Shown here: in pieces, positions 1 through 8,376 of the stretch
Layout: every line of letters begins with the position of its first letter
Numbering within the stretch: position 1 is the first letter of the stretch
NCBI GenBank assembly: GCA_022496185.1
Contig: WTXG01000415.1
Span: forward strand, 1 to 24,501
Source: Multifurca ochricompacta
Lineage: Eukaryota; Basidiomycota; Agaricomycetes; Russulales; Russulaceae
Direction of reading: 5' to 3'
DNA: 24,501 bases
Notes under the pieces: model-generated
What the model was told of the DNA's origin: nothing
Databases searched by the model: none
Seen by the model: only the letters and a program-made list of their open reading frames with translations
Made by a program: the position numbers and the translations under genes

Positions 1-6
1 AGTCCA

Positions 7-87
7 TGATAAGGATAAGCCTTATCAGAAGCATAGTCATGTGGGGCAGCCCCACAGGAGTCCTATCAGTGTGGGAATACTCCCACA
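7..87. other. Three consecutive hairpins in element C LTR
   Basis: Three perfect inverted repeats follow one another. At 7-27, TGATAAGG pairs with CCTTATCA around a 5-nt loop. At 40-56, TGTGGGG pairs with CCCCACA around CAG. At 70-87, TGTGGGA pairs with TCCCACA around ATAC. The second and third are each followed by GGAGTC. The set is repeated at 12707-12787 in the other LTR. A role in RNA structure or factor binding is inference. Confidence 0.75.
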
Positions 88-104
88 GGAGTCAGAGAAG
101 AGGG

Positions 105-232
105 TCAAGTGATTGATGGGTCAGATGATCTAAGGGGTCATGATCAAAGCCCAAGATCACATGGTCAAAGAGGTCACATGGTCAAGGGTCACATGATAGG
201 TCATGTGCCTACAGGTCATGTGGCCTGGAGGG
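105..232. repeat. GGTCA/CACATG micro-repeat in element C LTR
   Basis: GGTCA, GGTCACATG and GGTCATGTG recur about nine times in roughly 125 bases, in loose direct and partly inverted arrangement. The same array is at 12805-12932. It could be a cluster of binding half-sites or simple-repeat expansion; the sequence does not decide. Confidence 0.6.
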
Positions 233-563
233 GCAAATGCAAGCCAAAGTTGTCTTGTATTCAGAGTCAGGTTTGGCAGGGACAGTGTCAGAGATCCTAT
301 GGGTGTCAGCCACAGGGACAGGGTACAGATGCTGGCCAAAACAGAGGCCAAGCATCAGGGGAAAGGGGAATGCAGCCATCAGCACAGTAGCTGAACTATC
401 AGTGAGTCAGGTGCAGGTATCAAGGGTAAGGGGTCCTGAGAGCATCATGTCACAGGCATCAGGCAGTAGAGTTATAGAGGCAAGGGTCATATGTGCAGAA
501 GGCAGAGGTCAGGAGTGGGTATGGCATCAAGGAAGGGTCAGGGAAAAGAGTGGGGTTGTAACA

Positions 564-576
564 TCACCCCCTCAAC
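564..576 (-). promoter_or_regulatory. Polypurine tract of element C
   Basis: On the minus strand this reads GTTGAGGGGGTGA and abuts the TGTTACA start of the 3' LTR. A purine-rich run ending one base or so before the 3' LTR is the usual plus-strand primer of LTR elements, and it is the main evidence for the minus orientation. Confidence 0.7.
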
Positions 577-700
577 AGGCTCTAGCTGGCCCAGCTAGAC
601 ATGCACGTCACGAGGTGGTTCACAAGGAGGTAATGTTGTTTGTTGTTATCCAGTCAGTTGTTCCTGTGCATCCAGATTGTTGCCCATGGTTGTCGGCCCA

Positions 701-1237
701 TCAGGCCGTCAGGCTCATGCTCGAGTGTGCAAAAGGTGTTGGTACAGGATGGGGAAGGACCAAGCTAGAGTAGGGACCAGGACCGGCAAAGTCGCGCCTA
801 ACACGACTTTCGAAATCGCGTGACGTCGTAGAGCCGACGTTGAGCTGCCATTCGAGGTAAGAACACACCTCTTTCTCCATCTGACTGGTTTCCGAAGGGC
901 GGACATGCCTTGACCGACAAGACGTCACGCCGCGTCGTCACAAATAATCTTGGAAGCAAGCATGAGTGTAGAGATAAATAATCGATGACCGGAAGACTCT
1001 TTGGTTGTGGGAATGCGGGTCTCCAAGCGCTGGAGAAGATAGAGGGCAGGGAAAGTGACGGAAGTGTTGAGTCGGATACGATGAAGAGTGTAGGCAATGA
1101 AATGATTCAATCAAGGGGTTGGCGTAGGTGAAGGCGATATGAGAGGAGGGGGGTGTGCGTCCACAGAGGTCGGCGCGTTCTTCGTATGTCTGTCTGGTCG
1201 GGGCGTTTGCAACTTCTTCTCCAGTGGTGACTGTCAC
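701..1237 (-). pseudogene. Decayed PHO80/Pcl-type cyclin (cyclin box)
   Basis: Three minus-strand frames join into one cyclin-box protein. The first (from 1237) has CGRTPPSSHIAFTYANP. The second (from 1110) has FIAYTLHRIRL, TFPALYLLQRLE, SSGHRLFIS and LASKIICDD. The third (to 701) has SQMEKEVCSYLEWQLNV and RRDFAGPGPY. I recognise this as the N-terminal cyclin fold of the PHO80/Pcl group, which binds and activates a Pho85-type kinase and is expanded in mushrooms. It is broken by one-base shifts near 1110 and near 890, and by a small deletion plus stop after ICDD that removes a segment of about seven residues. It lies at the 3' end of element C in the same orientation. It was either captured by the element or inserted later. 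No introns are evident, but the decay prevents certainty. Confidence 0.8.
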
Positions 1238-3294
1238 TCGAGTTGATCGGGATTCGTCCTAGTGTTGTAGCAGGCATTTCAAGAGTCGTAGACGTATGGA
1301 AATGGTTGGGATGTTCAGCCAGAACAGGCCTGTGCAGCCGTGCATGTTCTTCGTTTCCAGCTCGGGCCCAGAAGGCCGTTCTCCTATCGACGGCGTTGGT
1401 CGTTCATTGGATTGCGTCAATCATCGTTCATGCTTTCTTCCGACATCTGTCCCACCACCTCACACGGCGACATGGGTATTGGGATCTGGGACGCGTGGTC
1501 GAATCGCGACAGACGCGGCCTTGTGTTCTCTTCTGGTCAGGATCTTCGTGGGCATTCTAGTGAGTGACCGTAGGCATTGGTGTGGATCTCGGGTACTCCG
1601 CGTGCGAATCGGACTTCCGCGGTGTTTGCCAAGTTTCGATCTTTCCCCTTAGGCAGTGATCTTTGGCCAACGTTGGTCGGGTACAGAGTCTTTCCCGTGA
1701 GTGTCAAAGGCTCTTCAGGTCGTGGATCGTTGTAAAGATACAAGTGGGCAGCAAGCTACTAGGCCTCAGGGTTGTTCAAACTGTGTTGTGACAGCACGTC
1801 TTCTTCATGGAGAGTAGAATACATCGAGGGCTTCAGTATATCTTCCTCAAGCTTCAGTAACCGCTCAAGGTCTTTGTGAATCTTCAACGTATGGGCTGTG
1901 TTTCATCTTCAGGTGTGAGTGTGTCTGTATAGGTGGCTTTCAAGGGTGAGGCGTCGTTGATAGGAAGGAAGGGGAGTATGGGGGAGCATCATTTCATCCG
2001 AGACAGAAACCTTAGTTGCCTGGCGTTCTGGTGATACGGGTAGTAACAACTGGGCGATTGTCGTGGTTTTTCTGGTCGGGACGTTCATTCTGTCTTCTCT
2101 AACTGTGTTGGATATTGGAGTCGACGAAGGTTTTCAATACGTGGAGTATACGGTTTTGTGGGACTCGTGAGTCGTCATGACTGCACGAGTGGCAGGCTTG
2201 TAAGGTCCCTAGATTGTCCTCTCGTCGGGAGTCTTTGGCATGTCGTCTGAGTCGTATCGGCGGACATCAAGTTGCATAATCACTGTGGCCTCTTTTGGTC
2301 AGGGTCGTCGTAGAGGGCTCGTCTGGTGATAACAGATGGCGTTTTCAGCAAGCGTCGAGGGGTTCAAGGGCTTCTTCGCAGGTTCAAGAAACGTTTCCCT
2401 TGGCTCAGAAGGCCGCTGGGACGTATTAAGAGTCATTCGGCACATTCTTCGTGGATAGGTATGTCAATTTAGGTGATGCCGGCAGACATCCGGCTGTCTG
2501 GTCTTCCGAACTTCTTCTGGTCAGGTTCATCGTTGGCGGGGTTGTCTGGTACAGTAGGTGCCGGAAGAGGGAGGGAAAAGGGAAAAGGGAAAGAAAAACG
2601 AAAGGAAACAGGAATTCACCCCCCTGTTCAGGTTGTCAGCACCGCGGACAATGAGAACGGGGGTCGCGCGCTCGGTCTTTGGGTCTACCGAGTGGCCAGG
2701 TCGTTGTTTATGATATCCATCAAATTCGGTTCGCTTTTATTTAGGGTGCGGCTGTCTGGGTCTGTGAGTGCGTCGATATGTTGGGAGGGGAACTACAGGG
2801 TCATGCTCCAGGTCTCCAGGGCTTCGGATCATCACATTTCTGCCTGTCTTCGTATCAGATTCTGAGCCTCATATTCATCCCATCATCAGATAAGTTCTTC
2901 TGCTTCCGCCGGTTCTGTTGCTGCTTCCAAATCTTCTTGACTTTCTCCAGTTTTTATGGCAACTGGTAGGGGCAACTGGGGATGTAGAAGGATGTTGTCA
3001 AGGTGCCCGTATCACTGGGGAAGATTCTTATCAGGGTGTTAGCGTCGTACAGAGTGGTTGACATGAGTTTCCGTCTTCTCCATGTCAGATGGGTGAGGCA
3101 GGCGTGGTGTGGGATAGTTCCTCCTAATCATCGCAGATGTGCAAAGTCTCAGCTCCTCAGAGCGGCGGTCGGTAGGGGTCATCGTATCGTTAATAGGTCG
3201 CTGGTTTATGAGTGGCCAGAACTCAGTGGGCAGGAAGTTTGACACTGGTGCATCTGGGGTTCGTGATGTAGGGTGCTTCAGTTCTGGAAAAGCT
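1238..3294 (-). other. Decayed element C interior, no recognised gene
   Basis: About 2 kb without a frame I can identify. Minus-strand open stretches exist (1537-1743 is 68 codons) and the composition is not simple-repeat, so it may be old coding sequence. A loose motif, TCTGGTCAGG on the plus strand (PDQK-like on the minus strand), recurs near 1197, 1533, 2070, 2297 and 2518. No RT, integrase or protease motif is seen on either strand. Confidence 0.5.
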
Positions 3295-3985
3295 TCCGCG
3301 TTCGGTTCAGAGCGCGTGCACTGCGCTGCCAATCTTCGCAACCCGGGAGATGATTATCCTCACGCGGGTACATTCGTCGGGTCTTCGTGTCTGCAATTGA
3401 TAGCCCATCCAAGGGATATCCAAGTTCCCTACTTGTACGTTCATTCTTCATGCAGTACATCACTCTTCTGGCACAACCTGGGAGGCGACGGGCTCTTAAA
3501 CCAGGTGCATCTTTCTCTGTGCATTGTTTGTAATAAACAACTGGTCGTGGTGCCTATGCGAGGCGAAAGTTCATGCTGTCTGGGGCATTATTCCCAGGGC
3601 AGGTGTATTGTCGGTGTCAAGAGTCGGTATTCGGCTTTCAACTTGAAAGGGTCTAGGAAGGCGGCACTGCCTATCCTAAGACGGTCGTGGTGGGGTCGAA
3701 GTGTTCATCAAAAATGTCCACACGTTACCAGTTGGTAGACTGAATCTAAATTCCTTCTAGTACATTTCTCTCCCATTCAGTCATTCTGGTCCATCATGCT
3801 TGACCATAAGTCAGCTACACAGTGGTCCTCGTGTTGGGTTCTGCGAGTGCGCAATGCAACTCGTTCAAAGGTGTTGTTTCAGGAAGGGGTGAGTGATCGA
3901 TATTTCTTTCAAGGCGAAAAAGAGGGGGGGGGGGGGCGTCGGTCTGGTGTGAATGGAGGCTCGAGGTTACTGGGTTCGAAGTCAA
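3295..3985 (-). repeat. Unknown coding block, copy 1 (diverged repeat of 10990-11710)
   Basis: This stretch aligns by eye with 10990-11710 as a strongly diverged direct repeat. Shared anchors include ACATCACTCTT/ACATCGCTCTT, CTGGGAGGCG, CAACTGGTCG, GCACGTTACC/ACACGTTACC and GCAACTCGTTC. On the minus strand the two copies keep matching peptides: SLPTGNVWTFLMNTS here against SLPVGNVRLFLTNAS there, and PRPVVYYKQCTEKDAPG against PRPVAHYGHCTWKNAPD. Conservation at peptide level suggests both once encoded protein. I do not recognise the family. A run of 13 G lies at 3924-3936. Confidence 0.6.
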
Positions 3986-4418
3986 GGGGTTTTGGTTGTG
4001 TTTTCTGGGGGTTATCAGTCATATGAATACTGATGACTGGTCGCGCTGGGTGGAAATGGAATACACGTCGTAGGGAAGTTGACGTTCTGGAGTGATGAGG
4101 GTAACTTCAGAGTCATAGACAAGTATCCGCCGCAGCAAGGTCAGAAGTGATGAGTTGTAGCTTAGTCCAGTAAGAAAGTTGTCTGGGTTTTGTCTTTCAT
4201 GCCGGCAAGCGCGACAGGCTTTGTCGTATTTCACAGTTTAAGGAGTGATAGACTCGAATGGTGTTTCTTCTGGTTTGTAGTACCATATCAGTGACTGATA
4301 TCGCAACTAGGGAGGCGGCTGCTTCCTTGGTAGCGCATCTTTTCTTTGGGTTTGTGGTGCTAGTAGCAAGCAGCTGACTGGGGAACAGCAGTGTTCCTCG
4401 TGCGGCGAAGGGCAACAG
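3986..4418 (-). other. Decayed element C interior left of the copia insertion
   Basis: About 430 bases. Two minus-strand open frames (4019-4234 and 4197-4460) overlap, and the second runs into the copia LTR, so it is partly artefactual. One stretch vaguely resembles the region before a gypsy integrase zinc finger, but no conserved residues could be confirmed. Confidence 0.4.
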
Positions 4419-4423
4419 GCCCC
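4419..4423. repeat. Target-site duplication GCCCC (left)
   Basis: The five bases before the copia 5' LTR are GCCCC, and the five after its 3' LTR (10972-10976) are also GCCCC. Five bases is the usual duplication length for Ty1/copia integrases. It confirms the element boundaries and a simple insertion. Confidence 0.95.
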
Positions 4424-4699
4424 TGTTGACACAGGACGTGTCTGGAGATGCTTCAGGCATCTAAGGTTCGCTTCAGCTGTAGATTAGATTAGATCAGATC
4501 TCGGAGTATCGGACTTTTTATGTTATCCTTATTACATTTCTTTCTCACCTTACTCAGCTGATTAGTGATGCCCTTAGTAATGCGCAGTAAAGCATGTGAT
4601 ATCTCTTTGGCCAATGGCCTTTATCCCTCTCCGTTTATTGTCCGGCACTTGTGGACTTATTCCCAGTGCGCACAGACCATTTCCCCTGGCCCCCATGGG

Positions 4700-4706
4700 T
4701 ATATAA
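4700..4706 (+). promoter_or_regulatory. TATA box of the copia LTR promoter
   Basis: TATATAA lies 276 bases into the LTR, followed about 25 bases later by the long hairpin. Transcription would be expected to start near 4725-4735, making the upstream part U3. The same box is at 10735-10741 in the 3' LTR. Confidence 0.75.
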
Positions 4707-4724
4707 GGGTGTCTGTTTCGTCCT

Positions 4725-4759
4725 TTACACTTCAGAGTTCTTCTTCCTCTGAAGTGTAA
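4725..4759 (+). other. 13-bp perfect hairpin at the predicted transcript start
   Basis: TTACACTTCAGAG (4725-4737) and CTCTGAAGTGTAA (4747-4759) are perfect reverse complements around a 9-nt TTCTTCTTC loop. It lies 25 bases after the TATA box, so it would sit at the extreme 5' end of the RNA and again near its 3' end (10760-10794). Confidence 0.85.
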
Positions 4760-4937
4760 GTCGTCTTTACCTTACTTCCTACTTTTCCTTTGACTAACTT
4801 TCTCTGTGTAGATAACTTGTCTTTTAGGTCAGTAGCATAGTATTACAGAGTTCTTCTTCCTCTGAAGTATAACTTGTCTTTTAGCCTAACCCGCTACTAA
4901 CCACAGTCAGTATAACCAGCAGCATGATTGTTTGACA

Positions 4938-4955
4938 GGTTATGGGCCCTGCCGC
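4938..4955 (+). other. Primer binding site: half of initiator tRNA-Met
   Basis: Directly after the LTR the sequence reads GGTTATGGGCCCTGCCGC. Its first 12 bases are the reverse complement of GGGCCCAUAACC, the anticodon arm of eukaryotic initiator tRNA-Met. Drosophila copia is known to prime from a 5' half-tRNA cut in the anticodon loop. No TGG-type 3'-end primer site is present. The match is from memory of tRNA sequence and should be compared with this genome's own tRNA. Confidence 0.8.
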
Positions 4956-5875
4956 TCATACTGACTGTAATATTCCCTTTGTTCATAAACAGCCCAACTC
5001 GCTTTTTGCACTTCAAGCTCACAAAAGCTTCAAAGTTTTTTCCCACCAGCTTCTTCCTGTGAGCTTTCCTATTACTGTCTGTGCACCTTAACACCCCACA
5101 GGATGACGCAGTTTACTGCTCATCCTGATCTGTTTGGCTAGCCCTTCGGGGTTCTTGCAAAAGATGATGAGGGACCCTAAGCGGGTGAAACATCTTGAGC
5201 TCCTTGAGTGCGCACTAGGTATTAGTAAAATTCATAGTTGTAGCTGGGTTTTCGTCCCATAGTTAGTCTTAGTAGGCCTATAGCCAGAAGCTTGTGGCTT
5301 TAAGTCCAGTCAATGCTTGGCTCTATCTGTAAGCCGGGTTTAGCGACCCGCATGTGGAGTTTAGGGTCTAGAACAAGGCATGGGTAGTCACTCCCATGAC
5401 GCTTGGGCTCGATACAAGTAGGCTGCACTACTATAGTCTATACATAGTAGATATAGTCTTAATCTCTGGGCATAAGTATCCGTTGCCTTTGTAGGGTAAC
5501 CACGCCCTACCAGAGACAGACTAGACATCTACTTAGTCATGGCCCCAATCATCTAGGGCTTAATCATGGACTCCACCACCAGCATTAGAGGAAGGGCTAT
5601 ACACCCTTTGTCTCTAATGGAACTTGCGGTTGGCTCCTCCATGACATGACTCCCAGTCTTGTTTACACTAGACACTCTGGGTAGTCTACCAGAGCTTATG
5701 TCTAGTTACAGGATTGCGCTAGACAGACTTACTATACCTAGAAAGTCGCACAACAAAGGCAGGACCTTTCTAGGTTCTGAAGCATAGCGCCACAGAATGG
5801 GGTGGCACTCTTAAGCGAGACCTGGGCACTGGTTCTAACTGCTCCTTGGAACCAGGAACTTTTTAACATCTCACA
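4956..5875 (+). other. Long hairpin-rich copia leader
   Basis: About 920 bases of leader with no convincing ORF. It contains a string of strong inverted repeats: 5101-5125 (10 bp with one bulge, TTTA loop), 5140-5153 (UUCG loop), 5335-5350, 5379-5398 (CATGGG/CCCATG), 5463-5516 (TCTCTG/CAGAGA enclosing GTAGGG/CCCTAC), 5584-5618 (ATTAGAG/CTCTAAT with inner AAGGG/CCCTT), 5667-5706 (ACTAGAC/GTCTAGT with inner CTCTGG/CCAGAG), 5736-5775 (ACCTAGAAAG/CTTTCTAGGT) and 5829-5855 (CTGGTTC/GAACCAG), the last only 20 bases before the start codon. Packaging, dimerisation or internal initiation are possible roles, all inferred. Confidence 0.7.
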
Positions 5876-6493
5876 ATGCCGTCCTCTATCGTCTTCCCTC
5901 CCTCCTCCAAGATGGAGCGTCTTGATGGCTCCAACTGGCAAGTTTGGTCTGCCAATTTCAACGCTCTTTTGAGGATGAACGGGCTCAGGAGGCATATTAT
6001 CACGCCTTACCCTGACATGCCTCTCCTCCCAGAGGACAAGGAGGAAAAGGAGAAAATGCAAAAAGAAGTCATTGATCCCATCCTTAGGGAATGGATGGGA
6101 GAAGAGGAAATGTTGATTGGGCTACTCTTTCTCAATGTAACCCAGGAAGTCTACTCCCAAGTAGCTTCCGATGCCAATTATCCTTCTCTTAGTGAGAAGT
6201 ATAATAAGTTGGAGCGGCTTTATGGCTCTGTAGGTAGCATGGCCACTTATAATTTGTGGCTTGCCCTGGTGTCCTTCCGTTTGGATGAAGGACAGTCTTT
6301 CAGGACCCAATTACAAAAGGTCCTGGATGCCAGGAGTACCCTTAGGGAGAATGGGATGGAGGTCAATGACCTCCAAATGAGCTTCATATTGCTAAAAGCT
6401 CTCCCAGACTCCTACAGTGCCATTGCTGGCTCCATACTAGCCTCTGGCGACCCAGACGTCTTTCCCCTCAGGACCTTGTGCAGAGGTTCCTGA
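5876..6493 (+). CDS. Copia Gag (capsid part)
   Basis: The Gag domain of the copia polyprotein, which forms the particle shell. It starts MPSSIVFPPSSKMERLDGSN and shows the helical pattern of the copia-type Gag family, with LDGSNWQVW near the N-terminus, LWLALVSFRLDEG in the middle and LLKALPDSYSAI towards the end. ATG 5876 is the first in-frame start and lies after the structured leader. The frame is lost at the C run 6464-6467; one more base there would join it to the zinc-knuckle frame through QDLVQRFLNEESRLAG. The last six or so residues of this ORF are therefore out of frame. Confidence 0.9.
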   Translation: MPSSIVFPPSSKMERLDGSNWQVWSANFNALLRMNGLRRHIITPYPDMPLLPEDKEEKEKMQKEVIDPILREWMGEEEMLIGLLFLNVTQEVYSQVASDANYPSLSEKYNKLERLYGSVGSMATYNLWLALVSFRLDEGQSFRTQLQKVLDARSTLRENGMEVNDLQMSFILLKALPDSYSAIAGSILASGDPDVFPLRTLCRGS

Positions 6494-6954
6494 ATGAGGA
6501 GAGTCGCCTGGCAGGTCCCTCGGGAAGTGGTAGTGCAGTCCTATCTAAGGCTGCACCTGTCAAATCAAAACCAAAAAATACAAATTTATCACCACTTCCC
6601 GCTACTGCCCCTGGTTCACAAGGGGTGGTCTGCTTCTATTGCCAAAAGCCTGGACACAAGTCCAATGCTTGCGCAAAGAAGAAGAAGGACCTGGAGAATG
6701 CCAAAAAGGGCAAGGCAGGGAACAAGAAGAGGGCTGAGGCCCAAAATGTACATACTATAGCCACCGTAGTTAATGGTAGTGGCAAAATAGAGGAGGTGCA
6801 AGAAGCACCTCGCATTCGCCTTTACGTTCACGCCTATAATCTGGACATCAACTCAGATTATTGGATGCTTGATAGTGGAGCAACGGCCATTTCAGTCCCA
6901 ACCTTGAAGACTTTGATACATATAAAGTCGATCACACCCATGAAGTATCACTAG
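6478..6954 (+). CDS. Copia nucleocapsid zinc knuckle and protease start
   Basis: The frame continuing Gag. A CCHC zinc knuckle, CFYCQKPGHKSNAC (nt 6631-6672), binds the RNA and is followed by a basic run. The aspartic protease, which matures the polyprotein, begins near DYWMLDSGA (active-site DSGA at 6871-6882). The frame breaks again at CC 6887-6888. The protease then continues in another frame with NLEDFDTYKV and LSNVLHMPGG to about 7065, where a run of four A (7062-7065) causes the next shift. Family knowledge gives the function; the motifs are visible. Confidence 0.9.
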   Translation: MQRFLNEESRLAGPSGSGSAVLSKAAPVKSKPKNTNLSPLPATAPGSQGVVCFYCQKPGHKSNACAKKKKDLENAKKGKAGNKKRAEAQNVHTIATVVNGSGKIEEVQEAPRIRLYVHAYNLDINSDYWMLDSGATAISVPTLKTLIHIKSITPMKYH

Positions 6955-7102
6955 GTGACAACTCCATAGTCAAAACAAACGGAGTTGGCACTGTGATCAT
7001 CAGAACTGATCAAGGTTTTGACTTGGAACTGAGCAATGTGCTCCACATGCCTGGAGGACATAAAATACTCTCCCCAGTGCCCTAGTAGAAAAAGGGGCAA
7101 CT

Positions 7103-8260
7103 GTGTTCTTTGATAATAAGAAGGCAACAATTAAATATGGCGATAATATTATAGCGGAAGCATGGAAGTTTGGCAAATTGTATTGGGTACTAGGCAAACA
7201 CGTCCTAAATAGTATCCGTACAACTGCATCTGCCTCACTAGAAATCTGGCATCAAAGAATGGGCCACATGTCTAAAGAAGCCCTGAAAAGATATGCTCCT
7301 GAGGCGGTTAAAGGCCTCAAAATTAATAATAGCCAAGTGGAAGACAAGCCGTGTTATGGCTGTGAAATGGGCAAGTCCCATCGTCTTCCATTTCCCCCAT
7401 CTTCAAAGCGCGCATCAGCCCCCCTTGAGATCCTTCATAGTGATCTTGTAGGACCCTTGCAGTGCAGTTCAATACAAGGGAATCTGTACTTTGCCACCTT
7501 CTTGGACGACTTTAGCAGATACGCTCTGATCGTTCCAATGAAGTCTAAAGATCTGTTTACACCAGTTTTTAATAAACTGAAGACACTACTTGAAAATAAA
7601 TTTAATCATAAAATCAAGTGTCTTCACACAGATCGTGGTGGCGAGTATGTGAACAAGGCGCTGAAGGCAACGCTTGAAGATTATGGCATAGAGCATAAAC
7701 TTACGATGCCGTATAGTCCACAACAGAATGGAAGGGCCGAGAGGTTCAACAGAACCATTATGGAAAAAGGCACTAGCATGCTGCACGATGCTGGCCTGTC
7801 TCTTGGTTTTTGGGAGTGTGCTGTGGAAACAGCATGTCATATATATAACAGAACTCCCATTCGTTCTAATAAGTGGAAAACTCCGCTTGAGCTTCTGGTT
7901 GGGAACAAACCAGATGTCTCGTATTTTAAGGTCTTTGGATGCAAAGCCTATTATCATGTTCCAGAGGGCAAGCGGCGAAAACTAGATCCCAAAGCCAGGG
8001 AAGCCGTCTTTGTCGGGTATGAGCCCACTTCTAAGGGCTATACACTTTGGGATAGTCGTACCCGGTCTCTCATCTTCTCACGAGATGTTACATTTGATGA
8101 GAGATCCTTCCCATCCCGCTCTGATAAGGACAACAGAGCAGACAAATCAATAGAGCAACCTACTAAAGGTGGCTCCTTTACTTTACCTGGTGGCCCAGTC
8201 CAGCCACCACCAGCAACTGCTATGCATGTTCCTGAGGCCCTCAAGATGAGGAAAGCCTAG
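7103..8260 (+). CDS. Copia integrase
   Basis: Inserts the cDNA into the genome. The coding frame begins about 20 codons upstream, right after the shift at 7065. In order it shows the HHCC zinc finger (WHQRMGHMS then CYGCEMGKSH), the catalytic core with D in HSDLVGPL, D in HTDRGGEY and E in NGRAERFNRTIMEKG, and the copia-type C-terminal motif VFVGYEPTSKGYTLWD. All catalytic residues are present. The ORF runs into a stop after a shift at CCC 8238-8240; the true frame goes on as EESLEEEQED and a proline-rich linker. Confidence 0.95.
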   Translation: MFFDNKKATIKYGDNIIAEAWKFGKLYWVLGKHVLNSIRTTASASLEIWHQRMGHMSKEALKRYAPEAVKGLKINNSQVEDKPCYGCEMGKSHRLPFPPSSKRASAPLEILHSDLVGPLQCSSIQGNLYFATFLDDFSRYALIVPMKSKDLFTPVFNKLKTLLENKFNHKIKCLHTDRGGEYVNKALKATLEDYGIEHKLTMPYSPQQNGRAERFNRTIMEKGTSMLHDAGLSLGFWECAVETACHIYNRTPIRSNKWKTPLELLVGNKPDVSYFKVFGCKAYYHVPEGKRRKLDPKAREAVFVGYEPTSKGYTLWDSRTRSLIFSRDVTFDERSFPSRSDKDNRADKSIEQPTKGGSFTLPGGPVQPPPATAMHVPEALKMRKA

Positions 8261-8376
8261 AAGAGGAACAGGAGGACATCGTCCCTCCTCAATTACCACC
8301 TCAGCCTACCACACCCACACGTAATGTAGACACCACACACCCTCAGACTATATATCAAACTCCTCCATCACAAGTC

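Larger units (their letters stand above)
1..563 (-). repeat. Element C 3' LTR (partial, left end outside window)
   Basis: Positions 1-440 read the same as 12701-13140, and the rest matches up to TTGTAACA at 563, except for 35 bases present only in the other copy. About 325 bases of this LTR must lie left of the window. The overlapping small ORFs here (for example 109-390) recur identically in the other LTR and look like chance frames in repetitive sequence. Confidence 0.9.
4424..4937 (+). repeat. Copia 5' LTR
   Basis: 514 bp, beginning TGTTGACACAGG and ending TGTTTGACA. It matches 10459-10971 throughout except AACTTTCTC here versus AACTTCTC there. It holds a TATA box at 4700, a 13-bp hairpin at 4725-4759, and a partial second copy of that hairpin (CAGAGTTCTTCTTCCTCTGA) near 4846-4870. 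Confidence 0.95.

Noticed and set aside
105..232. Possible CRISPR-like array of short repeats.
   Set aside because: The units are under 10 bases, irregularly spaced and without spacers, and the context is eukaryotic retrotransposons.
109..773. ORFs of 60-178 codons on both strands in the element C LTR, some repeated at 12809-13212.
   Set aside because: They are identical only because they lie in LTR copies. The sequence is a low-complexity array of GGTCA/CATG words, and frames overlap on both strands. No protein motif is seen.
3924..3936. Run of 13 G, considered as a G-quadruplex or functional tract.
   Set aside because: A single uninterrupted homopolymer in decayed sequence is better explained by slippage or sequencing uncertainty.
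4019..4234. Possible decayed integrase zinc-finger region on the minus strand.
   Set aside because: Only a vague resemblance around an LVYD...LITPE stretch; the HHCC residues and catalytic triad could not be found.
4565..4759. 64-codon ORF in the copia 5' LTR, repeated at 10600-10794.
   Set aside because: It spans the TATA box and hairpin of the LTR promoter; the repeat is due to LTR identity, not protein conservation.
5101..5360. Possible tRNA or small RNA genes in the copia leader because of strong hairpins.
   Set aside because: No cloverleaf, no B-box-like GGTTCGA in the right place and no terminal acceptor pairing; the stems are separate hairpins.
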